This document shows, in pieces, positions 1 through 7,575 of a stretch of 24,310 nucleotides of DNA. The stretch comes from RUG12395 sp045541735. Lineage in GTDB: Bacteria > Bacillota > Clostridia > Oscillospirales > CAG-272. A program made the position numbers and the translations under genes. The DNA is taken from positions 1 to 24,310 of the forward strand of contig JAZQJQ010000085.1 of the NCBI GenBank assembly GCA_045541735.1, in the 5' to 3' direction. The number at the start of each line of letters is the position of its first letter. Position 1 is the first letter of the stretch. Below the pieces are notes generated by a model. That model had not been told where the DNA came from. It worked only from the letters and a program-made list of their open reading frames with translations, and made no database searches.

Positions 1-3000
1 GGGTGCCGCATTTACAGTGATAACAGTGTTATGATCAACCGTCTTCGTTGTGTAGTCAACTCCGCTTGCTCCGGTTCCGCCGTTAAGATCGTAGCTTACG
101 GTGAACTGATTGAGTCCGGCATAGGTGTAAGTATACGTTGCGTCTCCGGTTACGGGTGTTGATGCACTTATAGCTGCATTCCAACTGCCGGTTGCAGGAT
201 CATATCCGGTGTTAGGGGTTGTTGCGGGGATGGTAGTGCCGAGCGTGGGTGCAGTTGCTACGTCGATCCATACTCCGCTTACCTTTTCCTTCAGCGTGAA
301 CCACTTCTCGATGGGCGCGGTTCCGCCTGCGGTCCAGGTTCCGTTTACTACCTGATATGTGATCTTTGCCTGGTACTTATCGGGAATATCGTCGTTATTG
401 CTATCCGTTGCGTAATATACCTTTATTACGTTGTTAGCTGCCACTGCACTTACGGTAAGAGGCAATCCCTCAACAACGTCAAGCACGTAACCGTTAGACT
501 TATCCGTGTAAGCAGAGATAACGGTTTCAAATTCCGCGTTCGCGGTCACGGTAGCGCTATCGTCTTTTACTCCGTCATAATAATACTCTACGGTGTACTG
601 ATAGCTTGCCTTTTCCCATTTCGCGATGAGAGTGACGTTCTCTGCAACAGCAGCAAGAACCTTGCTTCCGTCATATACGTCCGTATCTGGCGTTGCAAGC
701 TCCCAGCCCTTGAAGATATACCCCGTGCGTACGGGTTCTGCGGTAATGGGAGTATCAAAGCTCCATACGTGGTGCGTGATATATCTTCCGTCAGCCTGCA
801 GATAATCATCCATTCCGGTCACTTCGTCGGTTCCTGAAGCAAGATCGAACACTATCTCAAAGCCTCTCGGCATAAGAACCGCACGGAGAGTACCCGTGGG
901 AGCATCGTTTATTGGGCTGTAACGAACCGTTGCACCGTAATTGATAAACACGGGAAGTGCTGCGGGATCATCGTCGTTAAGCTGCGCGACCAGTACTTGA
1001 TACTCGTAAAGATCGCCGTTCCAATACTCGCCCCAAAGTTCAAAACTTGCAGTTCCCTTGCCGTCTGCGCCGGTTACTATGTTGATACCGTCTTCGTCAG
1101 CATCATGCTCGTTTATCTTGGCAAATGGAACATTTGAATTAACGACTCTGTAAAGAATCTTCGTAAATACGTTTAATTCTCTGAAGCCTTCGCCGATGGC
1201 GCTTGCATCGATCTCGATAGGCTGAACGTACGTAACGGGATCAAATTCAAGCATTATATTTACGTAAGTGCTTGTGGGATCTGATACAAATACTGCGGTG
1301 TAATCGTTTGCGTTATAAGTGCTTGCCGGGGTTTTCTCGTTTTGATAAAGCGTGGTATAGTTTACCGCTTTTGCATACACTCTGTAGACCTTTGCCCCAT
1401 CGAGTCCATCAAAATGGTAAGTATCACCGATTCCAACGGTCTTGGAACCAACAAGATTCTCCGCGTATCCCACTATCTCGAAAAGCTCAACCAATACATC
1501 CTCTATTCCGTCGTTATCGGTTGTGGAAACGTTCACGGTACCGGTAATGGTCTGAATAGCTTCCCACTTTGCATAAAGGGTTATATCCTCAGTAAGAAGC
1601 TTGCCCTCAGTAGCACGAACGGTAAAATCCGTGTCCGCATACCAGCCGATGAACTTATAGCTGTCGCGGGTAGGAACGTAACCGTCAAAACCGGGAACGT
1701 AATAAAGCTCGTTCACAGTTTGGGTTGCATTGCCGTTCACGGTACCGCCGTTTGCGTTAAAGGTCACGTTGTACTTTTCAACGGTGACGACAGCATCAAG
1801 CACGCCCTTCTGTGCTGTGCCGTCAAAGTATGCGCCGTTAACCGTACCGCAAAGTTCGCCTTCTGCAACGTCGCCCAAGGTAGCGGTGTAGTTACCGTCG
1901 GTATAAACTACCTGCGCGGTCTGCTCAGTTGCCTTTGCAACCGTGCCGTCCTTGTAAGTGAAGGAGGTAACGATTATTCTGTACTTTGCAAGAGTAGTGC
2001 CGTCGGGAAGGTGCTTCCAAACGGGATATGTGCCTTTTCCTTCCTTCGTGTCGGGATCGATCTCAACAAAAATTGGAGGAACGTCGCCGCTGAGCTGGTC
2101 GATGGTGTGCCAAGCGCCTTCGTAGAATATCTGGATCCTGACGTTAACACTCTCGGGGTACAGCTCTTTCGGAACATTGGGATCCATTTTAACAGTGAAG
2201 TCGAGATCAAAATCATCGAAGTTATACTTCAATACTACGTCAACCGTCCAGTTTCCGTCGGCGCCGCGCGTAGCCACCAGACTTTTAACGTCATAGTTAT
2301 GCTTGGATACCGAAATGGAGAAATCCGAGGTACCGTGCTGACCGGTGAAAACTTCGGTATACGTAGTTGTTTCGGCATCGTTTGCCACCGTTTCGTCCCA
2401 GCTCTTTGAAAGACCGTTGGCAACGAACAGTGCTGTACCTGCCTTTTTTTCTGTAAGAGCAAAGCTAACGTCCCCCTTGGTTTCTCCAACCATATCAAGG
2501 TGAGCATTATCATCTCTGTGGTTGATAGTAACGTTGACCGTGACGTTTACAGTCTTCTCCCACGTTGCGGTGAGAGTTATGGGAGCGGTAATGCTTTCGG
2601 TAACGACTGCGCCGCTGTTTACGGTGCCTCCGCTCCACTGCCAGCCGGTAAAGATGTACCCGTCTCTTACGGGAACCTTATCGGTAGCAATTACCTTATC
2701 TCCTACCGCGTAATTTACAGTTCCGGGATCCTCGCCTGCGCTGAACGCACCGTCGCCCGTATCATATCTCACGCTGTAGTGGTATACTATCATTTCGGCA
2801 TTTGCGCCGTTTACTATAACGTCGGTAGTACCCGCCTTATGCCATTCGTCCTCTCCGATCTTATGCCACAGGTGATATCTGCCGTTACCTACGGGAGCGG
2901 AGTAAACGCCCTCTGAAACACGTGCAAGAGGAATAAATACTTCCTTCGTAGTTGCTTCCACTTCACCAAGATAGAAGGAAGCTTGCTCGTTATGTATGTC

Positions 3001-4122
3001 ATCGATATCGGTAAGAACTCCGTCAAGGAGAGTTTTTACGGTAACGCTGTATACGGGAAGAGTGGTGTCGTATATCCATGCATAAACAGACTGTTCCTGG
3101 CCGTTTTGGTCTGTATACTTTGCACGGATCTCTATTTCGTATTCCGTGTTGGGAGTAAGTCCTTCAAAAACTATAACGGTTTTTCCACCCTCGTCAACCA
3201 GTCTGCCCTCTTTACCCTCAATAAAGTACTCACAACGCGCGAGATCAAGGTCTCCTGTAAGGGTGATAGTCGTAGCCGCTGTGGTGGTCTTCGGCTTTTT
3301 GAAAACGAACACGGGCACGGTAGCGGTGGAGCTGGCGTACTGGTGGAATTTACAATTATCTTTACCAACCGTAACCGTAAGAGTTGCATCACCGGGATAT
3401 GCCTCGGCATTGCCCGCGATCTTACCCACAACTGACTGCCCGTCAGCACTCAGTTCAGCATTGGTCTCCCCTTCGCCGAATGATGCGCCGCTTACCGAGC
3501 AAGCTGTACAGGTAATATGAACGATCGCACTTTCGCCAAGAAGATCAAGAATATTTCTGGTATCTCCTTCAAACAAGCCGAGACTTACTTGATTCAGATC
3601 TGCAGAAATGTCATCCGTAACAAAACCGTAATATTCGTACCGAGGAAATAATACTCCGCCAACACGCTCGCGGTAACCGGTATGGCTGTCGCTGGCTATC
3701 AGGTTGTTTTCTGCATCGTAGACATCAACGGTAACGGTTCCGAGAAGGTCGGAGCTGCTTATATCTGCGCCGTAGACCGCTGCCCACTGATAACCCTTGC
3801 CCGACCAAGAAGAACCGGAACTGATCGAATGCTCCCCGTCAGTATCGTTGATACCGTACATATTGTGGGAGTTATACGCATACAGATACGTATCAAGTCC
3901 GTTCGTCCATTTGTAGGTAAGCTCATGCGGATTGCCCGCATAGCCCGTAAGGCGTGCCTCGAGCAGCTCGGAAGAGCGCAGATCTTCCTGCGCGCCGCGC
4001 TTAAAGCTGACTATCTCTACAGTGGGAGTCGCCGCAACAACAAAGGGCAGCGGAACCGCGCAGATGACCATAACGAGCGCAAGAAACAGATTAAACGCTC
4101 TCTTAAACAAATTCTTTTTCAT
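1..4122 (-). CDS. Large secreted multi-repeat surface protein, C-terminus beyond window
   Basis: The frame is open without a stop for 1374 codons and runs off the left edge; I translated it fully and saw no frameshift. The start is ATG at 4122 with AGGAGA six bases upstream. Residues 1-31 form a signal peptide: KK/KR-rich start, hydrophobic core ALVMVICAVPLPFVV, likely cleavage after VAA. Residues 32-270 are a β-rich region I cannot name. Residues about 275-354 resemble fibronectin type III. InlB B-type (Listeria-Bacteroides) repeats lie at about 448-523, 784-855 and 1085-1171, ending TATWEK, LYAKWE and IAKWEK; a fourth begins near 1340 (YDLNGG) and is cut. Residues 855-910 resemble a carboxypeptidase-regulatory/Cna-B domain, and 1174-1238 a MucBP-like domain. 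Residues 1240-1248 carry a Ca-loop-like DxNxDxIxD. Such architectures are typical of Gram-positive wall-attached adhesins; a sortase motif would lie outside the window. Adhesion is inferred. Confidence 0.9.
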   Translation of the reverse strand, partial: MKKNLFKRAFNLFLALVMVICAVPLPFVVAATPTVEIVSFKRGAQEDLRSSELLEARLTGYAGNPHELTYKWTNGLDTYLYAYNSHNMYGINDTDGEHSISSGSSWSGKGYQWAAVYGADISSSDLLGTVTVDVYDAENNLIASDSHTGYRERVGGVLFPRYEYYGFVTDDISADLNQVSLGLFEGDTRNILDLLGESAIVHITCTACSVSGASFGEGETNAELSADGQSVVGKIAGNAEAYPGDATLTVTVGKDNCKFHQYASSTATVPVFVFKKPKTTTAATTITLTGDLDLARCEYFIEGKEGRLVDEGGKTVIVFEGLTPNTEYEIEIRAKYTDQNGQEQSVYAWIYDTTLPVYSVTVKTLLDGVLTDIDDIHNEQASFYLGEVEATTKEVFIPLARVSEGVYSAPVGNGRYHLWHKIGEDEWHKAGTTDVIVNGANAEMIVYHYSVRYDTGDGAFSAGEDPGTVNYAVGDKVIATDKVPVRDGYIFTGWQWSGGTVNSGAVVTESITAPITLTATWEKTVNVTVNVTINHRDDNAHLDMVGETKGDVSFALTEKKAGTALFVANGLSKSWDETVANDAETTTYTEVFTGQHGTSDFSISVSKHNYDVKSLVATRGADGNWTVDVVLKYNFDDFDLDFTVKMDPNVPKELYPESVNVRIQIFYEGAWHTIDQLSGDVPPIFVEIDPDTKEGKGTYPVWKHLPDGTTLAKYRIIVTSFTYKDGTVAKATEQTAQVVYTDGNYTATLGDVAEGELCGTVNGAYFDGTAQKGVLDAVVTVEKYNVTFNANGGTVNGNATQTVNELYYVPGFDGYVPTRDSYKFIGWYADTDFTVRATEGKLLTEDITLYAKWEAIQTITGTVNVSTTDNDGIEDVLVELFEIVGYAENLVGSKTVGIGDTYHFDGLDGAKVYRVYAKAVNYTTLYQNEKTPASTYNANDYTAVFVSDPTSTYVNIMLEFDPVTYVQPIEIDASAIGEGFRELNVFTKILYRVVNSNVPFAKINEHDADEDGINIVTGADGKGTASFELWGEYWNGDLYEYQVLVAQLNDDDPAALPVFINYGATVRYSPINDAPTGTLRAVLMPRGFEIVFDLASGTDEVTGMDDYLQADGRYITHHVWSFDTPITAEPVRTGYIFKGWELATPDTDVYDGSKVLAAVAENVTLIAKWEKASYQYTVEYYYDGVKDDSATVTANAEFETVISAYTDKSNGYVLDVVEGLPLTVSAVAANNVIKVYYATDSNNDDIPDKYQAKITYQVVNGTWTAGGTAPIEKWFTLKEKVSGVWIDVATAPTLGTTIPATTPNTGYDPATGSWNAAISASTPVTGDATYTYTYAGLNQFTVSYDLNGGTGASGVDYTTKTVDHNTVITVNAAP

Positions 4123-4148
4123 TTTGTCTCTCCTATTCAAGATGAATG

Positions 4149-4168
4149 ATAAACGTTAAACTAACAGA
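4149..4168 (-). promoter_or_regulatory. LytTR-box-like elements upstream of the surface protein gene
   Basis: In the 57-bp gap before the surface protein gene, the minus strand reads AACGTTTAT (4157-4149). This fits the published LytTR half-site consensus [TA][AC][CA]GTTN[AG][TG] at every position. A second copy, TCTGTTAGT (4168-4160), fits 8 of 9. The centres are 11 bp apart, one helical turn, whereas classical LytTR sites are about two turns apart, so chance is possible. No convincing promoter was found in the gap, so the gene may be read from the promoter at 4540-4548. Confidence 0.25.
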
Positions 4169-4179
4169 ATCTTTGCACC

Positions 4180-4509
4180 TCATCCGGTAGCGATCAGTTC
4201 TTTTGCTATACCGCGCACCGTGCTTTTCAGCTCCACAAGTGCCGAGTGGCATGCAGGCTCATTCAAAAGCCTGACGGGAACCTTCTGCCAATCGCCCTGC
4301 ATACGCGTACGGTAGGGGTATTCCGTTTCTATAAGTCCCTCTCCGCATGGCGCCAGAATAAGTATCAGATGATACTCGGCGCCCTGCTTTATTTTAAAAG
4401 CAAGGTCAAGAGCATCACTGTAGCTGTCTATATGGGAGATCCCCTCTTCTCGCAATACATTGCAGGCAGTATCAAGTCCTCCGCAAACGGCAACTTTTAT
4501 CCTTTCCAT
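4180..4509 (-). CDS. Hypothetical 109-aa protein, possibly a degenerate receiver domain
   Basis: I do not recognise this protein by family. The start is ATG at 4509 with GGAGG upstream. Alternating strand and helix segments follow a CheY-like order: strand IKVAVC (4-9), helix 12-22, strand near 24-30, helix 31-42, strand YHLILILA (46-53), strand VPVRLL (77-82), and a final helix to the end. If that alignment is right, every phosphotransfer residue is missing. The acidic pair is replaced by Cys-Gly (9-10), the aspartate by Leu52 and the threonine by Asn83, and no lysine-proline is seen near the end. No signal peptide or membrane segment is visible. It lies 57 bp upstream of the surface protein gene on the same strand and diverges from a LytTR response regulator. 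A regulatory role is inferred from context only. Confidence 0.75.
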   Translation of the reverse strand: MERIKVAVCGGLDTACNVLREEGISHIDSYSDALDLAFKIKQGAEYHLILILAPCGEGLIETEYPYRTRMQGDWQKVPVRLLNEPACHSALVELKSTVRGIAKELIATG

Positions 4510-4539
4510 ACTCTATCCTCCGTTATTTTTACGTTTCGC

Positions 4540-4548
4540 ATTATATCA
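4540..4548 (-). promoter_or_regulatory. Extended -10 promoter for the 109-aa gene and probably the surface protein gene
   Basis: The minus strand reads TGATATAAT, a perfect TGn extension plus consensus -10 TATAAT (4545-4540). No recognisable -35 is seen 16-18 bp upstream, as is common for extended -10 promoters. The predicted transcription start is near 4533, giving a leader of about 23 nt before ATG at 4509. Confidence 0.6.
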
Positions 4549-4577
4549 TATAAAAATTGTGTTTTTTCGCAGTGTGT

Positions 4578-4608
4578 AAATTTAGCCGATTTTGCGCAAA
4601 TTTAGCCG
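4578..4608. promoter_or_regulatory. Candidate regulator operator: 11-bp direct repeat at 20-bp period
   Basis: The sequence AAATTTAGCCG occurs at 4578-4588 and again at 4598-4608, identical, with a 9-bp spacer. Both copies therefore lie on about the same face of the helix. LytTR-family regulators bind paired direct repeats about two turns apart, and a LytTR gene starts 72 bp downstream. The pair lies about 45-75 bp upstream of the predicted minus-strand start and 54-84 bp upstream of the plus-strand start, both suitable for activation. The repeat itself does not match the general LytTR consensus well, so the assignment is inference. Confidence 0.4.
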
Positions 4609-4650
4609 TTTTGGTATGTTTCGGTATAGACTTTTCTATTTTGATATGTT
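4609..4650 (+). repeat. Near-identical 12-bp repeats before the response regulator gene
   Basis: TTTTGGTATGTT (4609-4620) and TTTTGATATGTT (4639-4650) differ at one base and start 30 bp apart. A weaker version, TTTCGGTATAGA, lies between them at 4619-4630. The last copy runs into the extended -10 of the promoter, and the first two flank the -35. They may be a second binding site or may partly reflect promoter composition. Confidence 0.35.
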
Positions 4651-4655
4651 AAAAT
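4627..4655 (+). promoter_or_regulatory. Promoter of the two-component operon
   Basis: A -35 like TAGACT (4627-4632, 4 of 6) is followed by a 17-bp spacer and -10 TAAAAT (4650-4655, 5 of 6). TG stands one base before the -10 (TGTTAAAAT), an extended -10. The predicted start near 4662 leaves a very short leader before the ribosome binding site AAGGGAG (4666-4672) and ATG at 4681. Confidence 0.55.
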
Positions 4656-4680
4656 GTAACTAAAGAAGGGAGATGCTTCT

Positions 4681-5415
4681 ATGAAAATTGCTATATGCGA
4701 CGATAACGACCAGTGCCGCGCTGAAGCGCTTGAGGCAGTGAACGAATATGCCGCAAACAATCCGCTTAACAGCGTGTCGGTATCCGTATTTTCCCACGCA
4801 GAGGACGTTATGGAATCGGCAAGAAAAAACGGAGGCTATGACGTTTACCTGCTTGATATAGTAATGCCGCATATAGACGGCATAGACCTCGGCCTTATGC
4901 TGAGACGCGACGGATACGGAGGGAAGATAGTTTACCTTACTTCGTCAAGCGAGTTTGCCATAGAATCCTACAAGGTCAGGGCACACGACTATTTAATGAA
5001 GCCCCTTGACAAAGCTGCGCTTTTTGCCGTGCTCGACGAACTTGCAGAGAGCATACGCAACGGCAGTGAAAAAAGCATCGTAGTTAAAACAAAGGAAAAC
5101 AGCATTCGCATCGCCTACAGCAGTATACTGTATGCCGAGCTTGTGCGCCGCTCCGTAAGATACCATCTTACAAACGGCAAGGAAATAGAAAGTACTTCCC
5201 TGCGTATTTCGTTCCCCGAGGCGGTGAAGCCGCTTTCTGAGGATGCTGCGTTTGCTCTTTGCGGGCAAAGCACGATCGTAAATATGCGGCACGTAACAAT
5301 GGTGGAAAACGATGCCGTGGTATTTGATACCGGCTCAAAAATACCGCTTGGCGTAAAAGTGTGCCGCGAGCTTCGCTCCGCGTGGACGGATTTTTGGTTT
5401 AAGGAGGGCAAATGA
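4681..5415 (+). CDS. LytTR-family response regulator
   Basis: This is a 244-aa regulator with an N-terminal receiver domain (about 1-120) and a C-terminal LytTR DNA-binding domain (about 131-240). Visible receiver residues are the acidic pair Asp7-Asp8, phosphoacceptor Asp59 in LLDIVMP, Thr87 and Lys107 in MKP. The LytTR part starts at SIVVKTKENSIRI and contains the Ser-Thr-Ile-Val-Asn stretch usual before the last strands. Family members such as AgrA and VirR bind direct repeats and activate transcription after phosphorylation by a GHKL kinase. The start is ATG at 4681 with AAGGGAG eight bases upstream. The gene is first in an operon with the kinase that starts one base after its stop. The direct repeat at 4578-4608 is its most likely target, which would mean autoregulation and control of the divergent genes; this is inferred. 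Confidence 0.93.
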   Translation: MKIAICDDNDQCRAEALEAVNEYAANNPLNSVSVSVFSHAEDVMESARKNGGYDVYLLDIVMPHIDGIDLGLMLRRDGYGGKIVYLTSSSEFAIESYKVRAHDYLMKPLDKAALFAVLDELAESIRNGSEKSIVVKTKENSIRIAYSSILYAELVRRSVRYHLTNGKEIESTSLRISFPEAVKPLSEDAAFALCGQSTIVNMRHVTMVENDAVVFDTGSKIPLGVKVCRELRSAWTDFWFKEGK

Positions 5416-5416
5416 T

Positions 5417-6703
5417 ATGACTCTTTTGAAGGATATTTCTATCATTTGGTCGCTTGTACATACACTTATAATGTTTATTCTTCTTTATGAGCCAAAATAT
5501 GAAAAAAAGAAGAGTATGACCATTACTCTTGCAACGATGATACCGCTTTGTGCCGTTAACCTCGCTCTCACCTTTTTCATCCCCGCAGACAAGTACGGCA
5601 CACTGATGCTCGCAACTCTGACACTGCCCTCGCTTATCGTGTTTTACATTCTTTCAAAATATAAGGACGGACGCTTTTTCTTTGCATTCTGCCTTGTTGA
5701 TACAACCTCGCTTGAGATACTGTACGTTTCTCAGATACTGAATTTCTACATCACGCCGGATACGTATATAGTAATGTTCGCAATCAGGCTCATTGCGTTC
5801 CCCGTTCTCGAGATACTGATAGCCAAAAAACTGAAAGCAATATTGGCGGACGTTCAGAAGCACACACCGAAGATCTGGTGGACCTTTGCGTTGATAAGCG
5901 CGATCTTTTACGTGCTCGTTTCTCTTATGATGAACACCCCCGCGGCGATAACCGAACGCCCCGAGTATCTCCCCGCAATGGCGCTGGTGTTCATCCTTAT
6001 GCCCGTTATCTACGTGGATATTTTCCACACGATGATACAGATGCAGAAGATGTATGAAACCATAGAGCGCGCCGACATTCTTCAGCTTCAGGTAAACAAC
6101 ATAACCGCAAGAGCCGCGGAATATTCTGATGCAAACGAACGCTTCCGCATAGAAAGGCACAATTTCCGCCACAAAATGCAGACCATAGCCGGACTTGTGG
6201 AACGCCACCAATACGAAGCTCTCACAGAGCTTGTAATGGATTACATAAGCGCGATGCAGGCAACTCAAGTAAAACGCTACTGCAAATTCACGGTGCTTGA
6301 TACGGTGTTCGCTGCGTATCTGCAAAAGGCAGAAAGCAACGGAACGAACGTCACTACGATGCTCGATCTTGCTGACACTCTGCCCGCAAACGAGGCAGAA
6401 CTCGCCGCCGTTATCGCAAACGCACTCGAAAACGCAATAAATGCGTGTGAAAAGATGCCCGCGGAGGAGCGTTTTATCAAGGTTCAAACTATAAGCGAGC
6501 CCTGCTTTATGCTGCAGATACAGAACAGCTTCAACGGCGAAGCGGAATTCGACGATAACGGGATACCCGTCAACCGTGCGGATGGACACGGCTTCGGCAC
6601 ACTCTCCATCGTCGCCTTCTGCGAAAAGCATAATGCTTATTATGAATTCAAGGCAGAAAACAATGTTTTTACACTGAACCTTGTTTTCGGAAACAAAACG
6701 TAA
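5417..6703 (+). CDS. AgrC-like GHKL sensor histidine kinase
   Basis: This is a 428-aa membrane kinase. Residues about 10-205 hold six or seven hydrophobic segments with short loops and no large extracellular domain, as in peptide-sensing HPK10 kinases. A short coiled coil follows, then the H-box ERHNFRHKMQTI with phosphoacceptor His248. The N-box is IANALENAINAC (Asn335 and Asn339) and the glycine loop is GHGFGTLS (390-397), the GHKL ATPase pattern. The start is ATG at 5417. Its ribosome site AGGAGG (5402-5407) lies inside the end of the regulator gene, one base separates the two genes, and translation is probably coupled. It should phosphorylate the upstream LytTR regulator. The ligand is unknown: no AgrB/AgrD-like signal gene is in the window. 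The gene ends shortly before a strong terminator. Confidence 0.92.
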   Translation: MTLLKDISIIWSLVHTLIMFILLYEPKYEKKKSMTITLATMIPLCAVNLALTFFIPADKYGTLMLATLTLPSLIVFYILSKYKDGRFFFAFCLVDTTSLEILYVSQILNFYITPDTYIVMFAIRLIAFPVLEILIAKKLKAILADVQKHTPKIWWTFALISAIFYVLVSLMMNTPAAITERPEYLPAMALVFILMPVIYVDIFHTMIQMQKMYETIERADILQLQVNNITARAAEYSDANERFRIERHNFRHKMQTIAGLVERHQYEALTELVMDYISAMQATQVKRYCKFTVLDTVFAAYLQKAESNGTNVTTMLDLADTLPANEAELAAVIANALENAINACEKMPAEERFIKVQTISEPCFMLQIQNSFNGEAEFDDNGIPVNRADGHGFGTLSIVAFCEKHNAYYEFKAENNVFTLNLVFGNKT

Positions 6704-6749
6704 AGGTAACGAGACCCTCAGTGTTTTGAAAAAGGTTTCGGCAGAACAC

Positions 6750-6793
6750 AAAAAGACCGTTTGCACCAAAAATCGGTGCAAACGGTCTTTTTT
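6750..6793. terminator. Bidirectional Rho-independent terminator
   Basis: Arms 6750-6767 and 6775-6792 pair perfectly over 18 bp (core GACCGTTTGCACC) around a 7-nt loop. A T-run follows on the plus strand, and the A-run at the left arm gives a T-run on the minus strand. It therefore serves both the kinase operon, ending at 6703, and the long minus-strand operon. The TAA stop of the last minus-strand gene (6794-6792) touches the hairpin base. Confidence 0.92.
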
Positions 6794-7574
6794 ACTTAAT
6801 CGTAATGTCGGAAACAAGCTCCAAAAGAGCATTGTGTACCGCACTGTTTGTACAGCAAACGTTAAGATTGCGGAAGTAATCGGGGATATTTCCTTGCCAG
6901 TCCGTCAGCTTTCCGCCCGCCTCGGTAAGAATTATACTGCCCGCGCAGTAATCCCACGGTTTTAAGTCGGACTCACAGAAAAGCTCATACCTTCCATCCG
7001 CTACTGCGCACATGTCGAGCGCGGCAGAGCCGAAACGGCGTATATCAAGGCAGGTATCGAACATCTTCTTGATCATACGCATATTTTCATCCGCGTTATC
7101 ACGGCGGTAAGGGCTCGTACCGATGACGGCAAGACTTTGTCTGATATCCGCATTTTCGGAAACGGAAAGTCTTCTGCCGTTCAAAAACGCTCCGCATCCG
7201 CGTTCCGCCCAATACATCTCGTTATTAAAGGGGTTGTATACCACGCCTATCACCGGTTTGCCCTCAAAAACAAGTCCGAGCGCAACACAGCTCTGATTCA
7301 AGCGGCGGATGAGGTTCGTTGTTCCGTCCACGGGGTCGATTATGAACACCGGGCCGTTTTTATCCGGAATAATATCGCTTTCCTCTGACATAACGTCAGC
7401 CTCGGGATAGCGCTCACGCAGCTCCTTAATAAGGAATGTCTGCACCGCTATATCAGCCTCGGTAACGAAATCGGCATATCCCTTTTCGCTTACGTGCGTT
7501 CTGCCTTCGCCGAGCAATATCTTTCCCGCCTCTCTCACAAGATCAACGAGAGAGGCAATGCTTATATCCATCAT
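6792..7574 (-). CDS. Inositol monophosphatase family phosphatase
   Basis: This 260-aa protein has the usual length and motifs of the Mg/Li-sensitive inositol-monophosphatase superfamily. Metal-binding Glu64-Glu65 lie in MSEES, the DPVDGTTN signature with Asp80 and Asp83 is at 80-87, and the second signature WDYCAG with Asp208 is at 207-212. Members dephosphorylate sugar or nucleotide phosphates (inositol-1-P, histidinol-P, PAP or fructose-1,6-bisP). The substrate cannot be told from sequence alone, so I give no symbol. The gene is the last of the long operon. It opens with two ATG codons one base after the leuS stop; the first (7574) is taken. The upstream ribosome site is weak, which suggests coupling to leuS. 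Confidence 0.93.
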   Translation of the reverse strand: MMDISIASLVDLVREAGKILLGEGRTHVSEKGYADFVTEADIAVQTFLIKELRERYPEADVMSEESDIIPDKNGPVFIIDPVDGTTNLIRRLNQSCVALGLVFEGKPVIGVVYNPFNNEMYWAERGCGAFLNGRRLSVSENADIRQSLAVIGTSPYRRDNADENMRMIKKMFDTCLDIRRFGSAALDMCAVADGRYELFCESDLKPWDYCAGSIILTEAGGKLTDWQGNIPDYFRNLNVCCTNSAVHNALLELVSDITIK

Positions 7575-7575
7575 T

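Noticed and set aside
1342..2409. A 355-codon plus-strand frame opposite the surface protein gene
   Set aside because: The minus-strand frame is continuous with clear repeat domains and a signal peptide; the plus-strand product is low-complexity and unrecognisable.
5654..6844. A 396-codon minus-strand frame opposite the kinase gene
   Set aside because: It runs through the terminator hairpin, has no recognisable product and is a shadow of the well-supported kinase.
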